A DNA stretch of 64,000 nucleotides from Nautilus pompilius (Eukaryota; Mollusca; Cephalopoda; Nautilida; Nautilidae): positions 665,001 to 729,000 of the forward strand of contig JACATO010000306.1 of the NCBI GenBank assembly GCA_018389105.1. Reading direction: 5' to 3'. Shown piece by piece: positions 1 through 9,912 of this stretch (its first letter is position 1; every line of letters starts with the position of its first letter). Both the position numbers and the translations under genes were made by a program. The notes below the pieces were generated by a model. That model searched no databases. It was not told the origin of the DNA and saw only the letters and a list, made by a program, of their open reading frames with translations.

Positions 1-448
1 TTTGCATGACCTACTAATGGCTCACTTTGAGAAATACTGATTTCTACCATAAGCATGTCCAGTTAAATATAATTTTCTTCAAAGTGTCTCAGAATGTTAG
101 CTGTTCATGTGACCAATGGATTTTCATTATGCCAGGAATTCATTCTTTAGTTTTGTAACTGCAACTTTTAAATATTTTTAACATTAGAGTTTTAATTTAA
201 GCAATATAGCTGTTATGAACTATTTAATTTTTGATGATATTCTTAACATTTTTCTCATTTCAGAATCTGAATAATACAATAAACTCACAACCTCGGATTT
301 AAAAATTTGTTGTAGAATTTAGTTAGATTTTTTTTAGACTTTTAATGAAAAGCGCAGATTTCTAACAACTTATTTTGTTATGGTTAAGTTTCTTATGAAA
401 TACAATCTTATTATTATTGAAGTTCATAAAATAAACAAACACCTAAAA

Positions 449-697
449 TTATCATGAGTTATGTCCCTTCGCCTAACTCGCTAACAATGCACAGTATTAA
501 TGCCCTCGCCCTATGCCATCTCTCAATGCCCTCTACCTAGCAGATAGCGTGTTAGCTCCTCTCAGACAGCTGTTTATGAAAAGTTATAGGTTGCAACCGA
601 GAAAGACAGCGTTAACGCCCTCGCCCTATGCTATCAACTAAAGCCTGACATTCGCGAACAAGGGAAATAATTCATTATCATACTATTTTATTGACAC
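449..697 (+). mobile_element. Short composite element with terminal inverted repeats, copy a
   Basis: The left end (ATCATGAGTTATGTCCCTT) is matched in inverted form by the right end (AAGGGAAATAATTCATTAT). Inside are CTAACAATGCACAGTATT and a tRNA-like stretch (GCAGATAGCGTGTTAGCTCC and, 3' of it, a decayed B box). It looks like a MITE-sized element carrying tRNA-related sequence. Related copies lie at 730-890, 928-1012, 6268-6445, 6477-6560, 7744-7905 and 9346-9440. Confidence 0.6.
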
Positions 698-729
698 AAT
701 TTGTACAAATGAATCAAAAAAGGTTAAAA

Positions 730-890
730 TTATTATGAGTTATGTCCCTTAGCCTAACTTGCTAACAATGCACAGTATTAACGCACTAATGCCCTCTACT
801 CCCCGGTTAGTTAGGGTTGGAGGACGTTAATACTGTGCATTGTTAGTGACATTCGCGAATAAGGGAAATAACTCATTATCATACAATTTT
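730..890. mobile_element. MITE-like palindromic copy b with perfect 22-bp inverted repeat
   Basis: CTAACAATGCACAGTATTAA at 762 continues to 783 and is matched exactly in reverse complement at 825-846, leaving a 41-base loop. The outer arms (ATTATGAGTTATGTCCCTT and AAGGGAAATAACTCATTAT) continue the symmetry imperfectly. The loop contains GTTAGTTAGGGTTGG, a telomere-like fragment. Confidence 0.75.
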
Positions 891-927
891 ATTACTGCAG
901 AATATGTAAAAATATACCAAAAAAAAT

Positions 928-1012
928 TATAATGAGTTATGTCCCTTCGCCTAACTCGCTAACAATGCACAGTATTAACACCAGCGACCTATGCCATCAA
1001 CTAAAGCCAACC
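928..1012 (+). mobile_element. Partial composite element, copy c
   Basis: It carries ATAATGAGTTATGTCCCTTC, then CGCTAACAATGCACAGTATT, and a CTATGCCATCAACTAAAGCC tail as in copy a. It is truncated on the right, where the 1.6-kb unit sequence resumes. Confidence 0.6.
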
Positions 1013-1607
1013 ACCTTGTTTTTTGGTGATTATTTTTGGAAGGTTTGCTTATTTTAGCAAAAGGCAGTTTGATGTGTTTTAATCTATATTGTATGACCAT
1101 TTTTTTTCTGAAAATTTTTTTTTGTACAGGCAAAGTTGGCTACATTACATTTTCATCATGCAGTATTCAATGACGTAGAAATGCTTAGTTGACATTCTAG
1201 CTATTCTCTTCCTCATCTGACTCCTTCAATTTAATTTTTTTTCATAATCCTTTTTCATTAGACTTGCCATGAAAAAAGGTCGAGAAAGCTACGAGGGGTT
1301 TTATTGTGAAATTCCTCAGGTTTTTTAAACCTGTATTAAATATATTATTTTTAATGGTAAAACTAATAATCACAGCAAGTGATGCACTTGTTATTGTTTT
1401 TTTTTACTTTCTCTAATAATTATTTCCATAAATAAAAAGATTTTGCTCATTTGTTAAAGATAATGTTAATTAATGGAATTTATTTCCCATAGCAAAGGTA
1501 TCTGACTTAACAGATAAGGATTATAGTAATCTATAATATTTTAAGAACATATATTTTTATGCATTAAAGGCATATCTTGGTTGGTATCAGCTGCATTTGA
1601 TTTAAAC

Positions 1608-1756
1608 CAATATTTCCCAAATTTTTTGGGCTTATGTCATCCTTTTTAAACTCCTAATACCAAGGTGTGACATGATGTAATTGGGGTCTGCCAAACTTTC
1701 ATATACATTATGTATATATATACCATGGTTGATTCAAGGGTCAGTGAGTTTACCCA
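1608..1756 (+). mobile_element. Left part of a non-autonomous hAT element, truncated
   Basis: It follows ATTTAAAC (1600-1607), the target site seen intact on both sides of the copies at 7173 and 8581. The start (CAATATTTCCCAAATTTTTT) is a decayed form of CAAGGTTTCTCAAAC. The element matches 8581-8719 up to the TATGGTTGATTCAAGG block and is then cut at ~1756 by the join to another repeat. Confidence 0.65.
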
Positions 1757-2099
1757 TCACAGTCTATACAAGCACTAGATTTTAAAATTAGGATTTTTTA
1801 CAGAAAGATGAATAGTTTTGAAGAATTTTTCTAGTAATGACTGAGTTGGAGATGATTGAATGTATCCATTTATCCTCATTATATTTTATTTATTTATTTA
1901 TTTTAAACCAGTGTCATTTCTCTCTGGCTTTTGGGTCTTATAATTCAACAAATATTATATCATAATGTACTACTGGTTTAAAATGAAGATGTTTTATTTC
2001 TAAACATTGTTTGAAGATGTATATGTGAAACAAATATTTGTTAGTATGTAGATGTTGAGCTAGCACCTGCATTAAGAATTATATTTATTTATTTATTTA
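1757..2099 (+). repeat. Segment B copy 1
   Basis: It starts at CACAGTCTATACAAGCACTA. It shares a TTATTTTAAACCAG...TCATTTCTCT block, AATTCAACAAATATT and GTAGATGT...GCTAGCACCT with 13890-14218 and 27172-27500. It ends in a TTTA microsatellite and lacks the exon-like part found in copies 2 and 3. Confidence 0.8.
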
Positions 2100-2420
2100 T
2101 TAATGCCTCCGATAGGCCAAAAGTCAGTCTAGTAATGGGCTCCTTAAGAGTGCTAGCGATCATGGAAAATGGACCCCTGAGTTCTGACCCGGGAGATTAA
2201 CCATAAGCCTTCACCCTTAACCCTAACCCCTGGACATAATAATAAGACTTGCCACAATAGCTTTCCACCCCATCCATAATCAAATCTCCTTAGATATCTG
2301 TAAGTCTAGTTGAGCCGGATGACCCTTTAATCTTTAATCATGTATATTGAAACCAAACCTAACGCAAACCCTTAACCCTGACCTGACCCTGACCCTAACC
2401 CTGACCCTTCCCCCACTCTG
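2100..2420 (+). repeat. Segment C copy 1, with CCCTAA/CCCTGA-like stretches
   Basis: TGCCTCCGATAGGCCAAAAG through GGGCTCCTTAAGAGTGCT, GACATAATAATAAGACTTGC and CACCCCATCCATAATCAAAT is closely matched at 27735-27985. Degenerate telomere-like runs (CCCTTAACCCTAACCCC and CCTGACCCTAACCCTGACCC) lie in both copies. No coding frame is seen. Confidence 0.8.
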
Positions 2421-3573
2421 TCCTTCCCTCTCAAGATAATAGTTTGCCAAAAATTACAATAATAAAAAAAAGTATTTATTGCTTATTTACCTAGATAAGT
2501 TATCAAATTGAATTTCTTTTTACTGGTATATCACTGCTGACAAAGATCAATCATTATCAAGATGGAAAGTGCTGATTAAATCTAAATTTATGCTGCAAAT
2601 TTGAATTAAAAACAAAATACATTACAAAAAGGCAAAGAAAATGGAAATCATTATCAATAGACATATTAAAATTTTAAAGCATTGAAGTTGATTACTGTTA
2701 CTGCATGAACCATCTGCTGGTCTTTCATATTGCAGTATTTCTTTTGCCAACATATCTTGTAAATAAAAGTTATATCACTATTTAACACATTTTATTTCAT
2801 ATTTCGTCAACAGAAACATTTCAAAGAAATGGGCCAAAGCATTTTATGCAAGCAAGCAGCAAGAATTGTGGATATTTACTCAGATCTCAAAAAATACACA
2901 GGATAAAAGTTTCACAATGTCATGAAATAAAAGATCAAATTTTTAAAGCTTTTCCTAGATAGTTCCCCATGTTAGTCAGGTGGTCACTGCGAGGATAGTA
3001 GTGATAACAGTCTAGACTAACAACAAGGCCTCTTTTAGCCCTTCTTGTCATAAAAAGTGAGCTAATCTCTCAAATGTTCACTGTTGAGATTTAACATCAA
3101 GATACATTTTTTCTTACTTCACTCCTGCATTTATACAAATCATTGCCATGTGTGCCTGGTAAATCCGAGTTAGACCAGGCTTCGGTCAGTCAGTTAATCG
3201 GCTAGAATATTCAACAAATCATGTGTACCTAGGTTAACTGAAGCAAACTCTCTGTAAAATGATTGACAAACATGTACAAGCTTTATCCTTAGCAAAATGG
3301 AACCGGTATTAGACTGATTGTTAACTAAAAGTTTATTCAAGTTAATCCATGAGCAGGTGAATATTTCTTGGTTTGAGGTAAAGGTCATTCATCATGAAAG
3401 GATAATAAATAAGAGTTTCAGAGTCATCGAAAAAGTCGATTATGGCAAAATCTAATGTACTCACTCACAGCTCTGGCCACCTAATCAAGTTAATAACTGC
3501 AAAATTAAAATTATAAAACAAAAAAATTTGTAATAAAATCTTTATACACACACAAACAAGGAAACTTACTCAC
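2421..3573. other. AT-rich intron-like sequence
   Basis: CpG is rare and no coding signal is supported. I assign this as sequence 3' of the minus-strand EGF exon at 3574-3693. The next exon of that gene, if any, was not recognised here. Confidence 0.4.
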
Positions 3574-3693
3574 CAATATGTCTTGCTATCAACCAGTCTA
3601 TATCCAGGAAAGAAGCACTCGCAATAGCATGCTCCATCTGTGTTAATGCAGAGATGTTGACAATCCCATTTCTTTTTGCACTCTCATCGATAT
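3574..3693 (-). pseudogene. EGF-like exon with a broken reading frame
   Basis: Read on the minus strand, an acceptor (TTGCTTCAG) precedes ATATCGATGAG, which encodes the classic calcium-binding EGF start D-I-D-E. The cysteine pattern C-KKKWD-C-QHL-C-INTDGA-C-Y-C follows, with a GYRL-like turn, and ends at TATTG before a strong donor (GTGAGTAAG). The sixth cysteine would be split by the intron. The DIDE frame and the cysteine frame differ: GAGAGTGC stands where GAGTGC is expected, a 2-base excess. In the cysteine frame an upstream TGA appears. In the DIDE frame the exon stays open but loses all the cysteines. Known of the family: such exons occur in extracellular proteins (fibulin, matrilin and fibrillin types). 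Options are a decaying exon, an alternative acceptor after GATGAG, or an indel error in the sequence. Parent gene unknown. Confidence 0.55.
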
Positions 3694-4898
3694 CTGAAGC
3701 AATTTGAAAATATATGACATTCTAATATTAAAAAATCTAAGCCATGTATTTTTGCTTTATCACAGGCAGAAAGAAAGACATGAAATAAAAATCCAATTAT
3801 CCAGCAAGCATTTTATAATCGTAAATGGAAGAGGGATTAGATTTACAAGCATTCTGTGTATTTTTCAGAAGTCTATGTCCCATGGCCAGAAACTGAAAAC
3901 TGGTAAAAAAATGTTTACACTATCTCCCTGGTAAACAATCAATTTATTGTACACACAGCATAAGCTAAAATCAATGCATCACTCTGTTCTTGTTTTTTTT
4001 TAAGTATAACCATACACCAATGTTGAATAAAGTTGATCAGAAATTTGTTTGGCTGCTAATAAATCTACAGCATGGAATCATTGGAATTACGCGATATCAG
4101 ATGTTGTAGCACAACACATTGTTGTAAAATCAGGTAATGAAAACAGCTTAAGTCTACAAACAGTAAAGTGGGAACAAATCTGTCAAAATAGCAACATCAC
4201 AGCAGTTTTGCTTTAAGCCACTATTTTAAGCAATGCAGATTTCAAATTACATAAATGACCACTTATGCCAATCTTGTAGTGACAAATTAGCACTAGATGA
4301 AATATAGTCTTTACTCTTTCTTCAATAGATTACATAAAGAACAAAAGAGCCATCTTCACATGGCATTTATGTGACAGTTTATCATCTTTCTGGTTCTTTA
4401 CTGCGGTGATTAAAGATTATGTATAGATGAAATGTTGTCAGTATGCATAACATTTTCATGATTAGCTATCTGTCCTTTTTCTCTGTAATATTTATTAAAT
4501 GTTTTCTATTTTTTCTCCTTTTTTCTTCTGCTAATAAAGGTAGCATTGTATATAGTTTTAAATGTCATGTTAACAAAATCCAGCCTTAACTGACTTTAGA
4601 GACATGTAATGTTACTCACAATTTAAATTTTTTCTGAAATATAAAATATAAAATGTATTTCTTTAACAATTTAGTTGCAGAGACAGTCAAAAAATCAAAG
4701 TATTACTGATAGTCACTTTATTTACAAGAAATATTTAAATAAATAAGTTTAATGACTTGAAATTTTCTAGTAGAGTAGATTATAGAAAAAAATTTGCATA
4801 CAGATAAAATGGTGGTAAAACATTTTAAATGCATGGAAAATTAACTTTCAAAGATTGTTGAAATTCTGAGTATTAAATAAATTCTTCCATCTTTATAC
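3694..4898. other. Putative intron between two EGF-like exons
   Basis: About 1.2 kb of CpG-poor, AT-rich sequence between the two minus-strand exons. Open frames here are short and without recognisable domains. Confidence 0.45.
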
Positions 4899-5026
4899 AA
4901 TAGCTGAGCAGTTCTTCAAGTCAGTCTGTAACATATAGCCTTCTGGACAAGTACAGCTGGCACTACCTGGTGAGTTCTGGCAGCCATACATACAGCCATA
5001 TTGGTTTTGCGCACATTTATCAGTAT
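4899..5026 (-). CDS. Calcium-binding EGF-like domain exon (partial gene)
   Basis: On the minus strand, an acceptor (ATTAATGCAG) is followed by a frame encoding D-T-D-K-C, then cysteines spaced C-x6-C-x3-C-x8-C-x-C-x12-C with PEGYML before the last. This is a complete six-cysteine EGF fold of the calcium-binding type, starting in phase 1 as usual for this family. A possible donor (GTATAA) follows ...NCSAI. Otherwise the frame ends two codons later at TAA, so this could be a final exon. Joining this donor to the 3693 acceptor does not keep frame, which adds to doubt about the second exon. The role is presumably in a secreted or cell-surface protein that binds Ca2+ and folds through disulfides. 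No signal peptide or other domain is seen, so the parent gene cannot be named. Confidence 0.72.
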
Positions 5027-6071
5027 CTGCATTAATATTGCGGTTAGTAGACGACTAAGAGTAATCTCCTAAAGCAGCTGTGAGTGGCTATCAGCAGACA
5101 AAAAACAGGTGCAAACAAGGTTAACTCCTGCTGCATATTGAAATAGTCAATGTGGAAAAACAAAAACTCTCTAAGTGCCTAGAAAATCATGTTTTAACTT
5201 GAGGCAAATTTGACTCATGAAATGTATTTTTACATCATTTGAAAATTCCCCTTTTTTTCCTTAAAATTTTCAGTTGCTTATTTGCTTCTTTTGCTGAGTA
5301 GAATTATTAATGGTTATAAAACAATTTACAAATTAGTAGGCACTTTAAAATAATAAAAATTTTATTTTTTCATGTATCTTAATGCAATATTTTCTTTAAA
5401 AAACAACAGCAACAAATTTTATTATCTGATTATACAAGAAAAAATCTTTGAAACTTTGAAACTTGTTGACAAATATTATGCCATCTACCATCCCATTGAG
5501 ACAAATATTTTCTAGAAAACCATTGTCACACATGATCAAACCATATTATTTTCTCCAAGGTGATCATGCATCAAAGTTTAATCTTAAGAAAACATCAATA
5601 TACATGTTTTCACTATAGACTGATAGCTACCTATTGTAATGTCTGTAATTATTTGGACACATTTAAAATTCATCATTAATTTCTTAAAATAATAGGTAAA
5701 ATGATGATAATGCTCAAACTTGTGTGCAAATGTTTTCTTTTGTCTTGCTAATTAATTGCCAGCAACTATATTTGACACGATAATATTAATAAATTTAATA
5801 ATCAGATGGATTCTCAGTTCTCTTCCTTGGGGGCACTTGCATAAGCCATGCTGGCTTCTTGTAACTACTAAACCAAACTAAGTAAGGGCTCAACTACCAT
5901 AAGTTTTTCTCAATTCTGAGTTAGCATAACAACATAAATTTACATAATTAAAGAGTATAATTTTTGTTTTCATTAGCATTGTCTTCTTTTCCTGTCTGAC
6001 TTTAAAAGAAAAAATAATCCTTTTCCTGCATGAATTTAATGTTTAAAACATTTTTGTCTTCAGAATTAATA
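5027..6071. other. CpG-poor intron-like sequence
   Basis: Only one CpG was found in the 540 bases 5281-5820. No domain-bearing frame or structured RNA was noticed. Confidence 0.4.
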
Positions 6072-7172
6072 TTTGTCTAATTTCAGAATCTCAATGCTAC
6101 AATAATCTCACAAGCTCAAACAAATACTGCCTTAAATATTTGTTAATTTAGTTTGCTTTTTTAGACTTTTAATATAGAAAACTGATTTGTAACAACTTAT
6201 TTTATGGTAACGTTTTATCATTAAATACAATTTTATTATTGAAGTTATACAAATAAACAAAAAAGGTTAAAAATTATAAAGTTATGTCCCTTAGCCTAAC
6301 TCGCTAACAATGCACAATATTAATGCCCTCCTCCTATGTCATCCACTAATTCCCTCTACCTAGTGGATAGGGTTTAGCTCCTCGGAGACAGCTGTTCACG
6401 AAAAGTTACGGGTTCGATTCCAGAAAGACGGGGTTTATTTAATGCAGAAGTTGCACAAATAAACCAAAGAGAAAAAAATTATGAGTTATGTCCCTTGGCC
6501 TAACTCGCTAACAATATTAACACCAGCGACCTATGCCATCTACTAATGCCCACTACCTAATGTTTTTTTGTCGTTATTTTTGGAAGGTTAGCTTATATAG
6601 CAAAAGACAGTTTAATGTGTTTGAATCAATAGTGTATGACTATTTTTTCTGAAAATTTGTTTTTTTTTTTTTACAGGCAAAGTTTGGCTACATTAGATTT
6701 TCATTATGCAGTATTCAATGACATGAAAATGCATAGTTGACCTTCTAGCTATTATCTTCCTCATCTGACTCCTTATCCTTTTTCATTAGACTTACCATTA
6801 AAAAATGGTGTAAAGGTTACAAGGGTGTTATGAATCATTTTATTGTGAAATTCCTCAGGTGTTTGAAACCTGTATTTTATATATATTATTTCTAGTGGTA
6901 CAACTAATAATCATAGCAAGTGCTGCACTTGTAATTGTTGTTTTTTTTTTTTACTTTCTTTAATAATTAATGCCATAAATGAAAAGATTTTGCTTATTTG
7001 TTAAAGAGAATGTTTATTAGTGGAATTTATTTCACATGTTGAAGAATAGGATAAAGAGCAAAGGTATCTGACTTAACAGATAAGCATTATAGTAATATAA
7101 AATATTTTAAAACATATCTTTTTATGCATTACTCTTATATCTAGTTTGGTATCAGCTGCCTTTGATTTAAAC
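6072..7172 (+). repeat. Tandem repeat unit U2 (5'-truncated)
   Basis: It begins near TAATTTCAGAATCTCAATGC and follows unit U1 block by block to GATTTAAAC at 7164-7172, the target site of the hAT element that follows. It contains composite-element copies at 6268-6445 and 6477-6560, and the ACAGGCAAAGTTTGGCTAC block at 6674. Confidence 0.85.
6268..6445 (+). mobile_element. Composite MITE/tRNA-related element, copy d
   Basis: AAGTTATGTCCCTTAGCCTA leads into CTAACAATGCACAATATT. The tRNA-like part reads CTAGTGGATAGGGTTTAGC and then GGTTCGATTCC at 6411-6421, a perfect Pol III B-box match. By eye the GTGGATAG core resembles the D-arm region of tRNA-Arg, which is inference. Confidence 0.6.
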
Positions 7173-7298
7173 AAAGGTTTCTCATACTTTTTTGGCCTGT
7201 CATCCTTTTTAAACTGTGTTTCCCAGATGTGAAATGTGACTTTCCTATGGCCTAACTGCTTTGCATGACCTACTAATGGCTCACTTTGAGAAATACTG
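7173..7298 (+). mobile_element. Short non-autonomous hAT element, 126 bp
   Basis: It is flanked by identical 8-bp target duplications ATTTAAAC at 7165-7172 and 7299-7306. The ends are AAAGGTTTCTCATAC and CTTTGAGAAATACTG, an inverted pair typical of hAT termini. Compared with the 339-bp copy at 8581 it has lost about 210 internal bases. Confidence 0.8.
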
Positions 7299-8580
7299 AT
7301 TTAAACTATAAGTATGTCCAGTTAAAAATAATTTTCTTCAAAGTCAACTTCCACATTGATGTGTCTCAGAATGTTAGCTTTTCATGATGACTGATGGATT
7401 TTCATTATGCCAGGAAGTCTTTGTTTAGTCTTGTAACTGCAACCTTTAAATATATTTAACATTAGAGTTTTGATTTAAGCAATATAGCTGATATGAACTA
7501 TTTAATTTTTGATGATATTCTTAACATATGTCTGATTTCAGAATCTGAATGCTATAATAATCTCACAAGCTCAAACAAATACTGACTTCTAAATTCTAAA
7601 ACAAATTTTTTTTGGTTTTTTTTTTAGACTTTAAATATAGAAAACAAATTTGTAACAACTTATTTTGCTTTGGTTAACGTCTTATCATGAAACAATTTTA
7701 TTATTGAAGTTATACAAATAAACAAAAAAAATTGTAAAACTTTACAATGAGTTATGTCCCTTCGATTAAATCGCTAACAATGCACAGTATTAATGCCATG
7801 ACTCTATTCCATTTACTAATGCCTTCTACCTAGTGAATAGCGCATTAGCTCCTAAGAGACAGACTTTCACAAAAGGTTACAGGTTCAATCCCATAATGAC
7901 AGGCTTGAACTGTTTGTATGCCAAATGTATGTCATTCTTATGAAATGTATTTTGGTGGTTATTTTAAGGAGGTTAGCTTATTTTAGCAAAAGGCAGTTTT
8001 ATGTGTTTGAATCAATATTGTATGACCATTTTTGCTCATCATCGTTTTTTTGGCTGAGAATGTGCTTTTTTTTACATGCAAAGTTTGGCTACATTACATT
8101 TTCATCATGCAGAATTCAATGACAAAAAATGCTTAGTTGACCTTCTTGCTATTATTTTCCTCATCTGACACCTTATCCTTTTTCATTAGACTTACCATGA
8201 AAAAATGGCGTGAAGGTTACAAGGCTGCTATGAGTCATTTTATTGTCAAATTCCTCAGGTATTTTAAACCTGTATTAAATATATTATTTTAATGGTAAGT
8301 CTAATAATAATAATATATATAATAGTAAGTGATGCACTTTTAATTGTTTTATTTTACTTTATCTAATAATTAATGCCATAAATAAAATATTTTGCTTGTT
8401 TATTAAAAATAATGTTCATTAATGGAATTTATTTCTTATATTGAAGAATAGGATAAAGAGCAAAGGTATCTGACTGACTTAACAGATAAGCATTATGGTA
8501 ATCTTAAAATATTTTAAGAACATATCTTTTTATACATTACTCTTATATCTAGGTTGGTATCAGCTGTCTTTGATTTAAAC
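7299..8580 (+). repeat. Tandem repeat unit U3
   Basis: This is a full copy between two hAT insertions, with all sub-blocks in the order of U1 and U2. The block TACATGCAAAGTTTGGCTAC at 8077 has lost the ACAG| acceptor-like dinucleotide of U1 and U2. The short open frame over it (7925-8122) is therefore not supported as a gene. Confidence 0.85.
7744..7905 (+). mobile_element. Composite MITE/tRNA-related element, copy e
   Basis: It has ACAATGAGTTATGTCCCTTC and CTAACAATGCACAGTATTAA, then AGCGCATTAGCTCC and a B-box-like GGTTCAATCCC at 7882-7892. The right terminal inverted repeat is not evident. Confidence 0.55.
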
Positions 8581-8919
8581 CAAGGTTTCTCAAACCTTTA
8601 TGGCCTATATCCTCTTTTAAAATTCTTGTACCGAGGTGTCACATGATATAATGGGGCCTGCCGAATTTCATATACGTTATGTATATGTACTATGGTTGAT
8701 TCAAGGTCCAGGGAGCTTTTGTGTACCGCAGCAGCCAAAGAACTAAACAGGGACCTACTGGTAACTGTCAATTAGTTTCAAAATCTGCTAATATTTACAA
8801 TACAAAAGGGAAATTGTACATCTGATAGTGAAAAGTTGTGTTCCCTAGATGTGTACTGTGGCTTTCCCATGGGCTGATCGCTTTGCATTACCTACTAATG
8901 GCTCACTTTGAGAATACTG
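8581..8919 (+). mobile_element. Non-autonomous hAT element, 339 bp, fullest copy
   Basis: Target duplications ATTTAAAC lie at 8573-8580 and 8920-8927. The termini CAAGGTTTCTCAAAC and CTTTGAGAATACTG form an inverted pair of the hAT type (CAG/CAAxGTTTCTCAAA). The interior has no coding capacity. The same insertion site in U1, U2 and U3 shows that it inserted before the units multiplied. Confidence 0.82.
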
Positions 8920-9440
8920 ATTTAAACAATAAGCATGTCCAGTTAAAAATAATTTTCTTCAAAGTCGACTTCCACATTGATGTGTCTCGGAATGTTAGCT
9001 TTTCATGTGACTGATGGATTTTCATTATGCCAGGAAGTCATTGTAACTGCAACCTTTAAATACTTTTCACATTAGTTTTAATTTAAGCAATATAGCTGAT
9101 ATGAACAATTTAATTTTTGATGATATTCTTAAGATTTGTCTTATTTCTGAATTTGAATACTACAAAAATCTCACAAACTCAAACAAATACTGACTTAAAA
9201 ATTTGTTAATTTAGTTAGGTTTTTTTTTTAATTTGAATATAGAAAACAGATTTGTAACAAGTTATTTTGTTGTGGTTAAAGTCTTTTCATGAAATACAAT
9301 TTTATTTTTGCAGAAGTTATTGGAATTTTTACCTTTTTTTGTTTATTTGTATGAGTTATCTCCCTTCGCCTAACTCGCTAACAGTGCAAACTATTAATGC
9401 CCTCGCCCTATGCCATCCATTATGCCTGAATATCAACCGT
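8920..9440 (+). repeat. Tandem repeat unit U4 (3'-truncated)
   Basis: It follows U3 sequence from AAGCATGTCCAGTTAAAAAT through the poly-T block to a final composite-element fragment (9346-9440: GAGTTATCTCCCTTCGCCTA and a CTATGCCATCCATTATGCC end), where similarity stops. Confidence 0.8.
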
Positions 9441-9912
9441 ATTTCATAAATAGACGGAGGATGCAGGTCTACATAGAAATCACTATAAAATTTCGGCTAA
9501 TAATAAAAAGGTTTTTTTTTCCGCGATAGTAGAAATTTACGCGCATATTTATTTCCAGGATTTCTTTCTCTCTGCTAAACGCTTATTAGCCATCATTTAT
9601 AAATTCTTTTATATGAAATTGCTAGACCACGTGGACAGCCTCCGCAAATTTCCGTACTGAATCACATGAACAGAAGTATAAGGGTTAATTGAGGTTCGCT
9701 TTGTTTACCTACAATTAATAGAAAAATTGGAAAAAATTTTTTTAAATATCGATTTTTCTGGATAATTTTTTTCCTTCGCTGAAAATCCTGGCGAGATTCG
9801 GAGATTCCAGAGAGGGAGGTTAACGCGTCTGTGAATAATTCCTGGAAAAAAATTATTTATTTCAGTAGTATACCTTTAAACAATACCTTCTCTATTTACT
9901 CACATTTTAAAC
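9441..9912. other. Unassigned spacer
   Basis: No coding signal, and CpG content is higher than in the flanks. It may belong to a decayed transposon beside the hAT relic that starts at 9913, but I recognise nothing specific. Confidence 0.35.

Larger units (their letters stand above)
1..1756 (+). repeat. Tandem-type repeat unit U1 (~1.6 kb family)
   Basis: The first ~40 bases (beginning TTTGCATGACCTACTAATGG) recur at 7260 and, slightly changed, at 8882. The order of sub-blocks after them also recurs. These are a CAGAATCTGAAT block, the GAGTTATGTCCCTT composite element, a GCAAAGTTTGGCTACATTA block, a CATCTGACTCCTT block and a hAT-like end. The unit stops at about 1756, where it joins a different repeated segment. 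Gaps within it hold no open frame beyond short chance ones. Confidence 0.85.

Noticed and set aside
1129-1172. Terminal exon (GKVGYITFSSCSIQ) after an ACAG acceptor in each 1.6-kb unit
   Set aside because: The copies differ by a frame-changing base (AAGTTGG against AAGTTTGG) and U3 lacks the acceptor. The frame is not maintained.
2210-2410. True telomere or chromosome end
   Set aside because: CCCTAA words are few, degenerate and part of a dispersed segment also found at 27.8 kb.
6360-6445. Possible functional tRNA gene
   Set aside because: The B box is good, but no acceptor stem or anticodon arm folds. It is part of a repeated element.
1-9440. Spaced repeats considered as a CRISPR array
   Set aside because: Units are about 1.6 kb with transposon content in animal DNA, and there are no short direct repeats with regular spacers.
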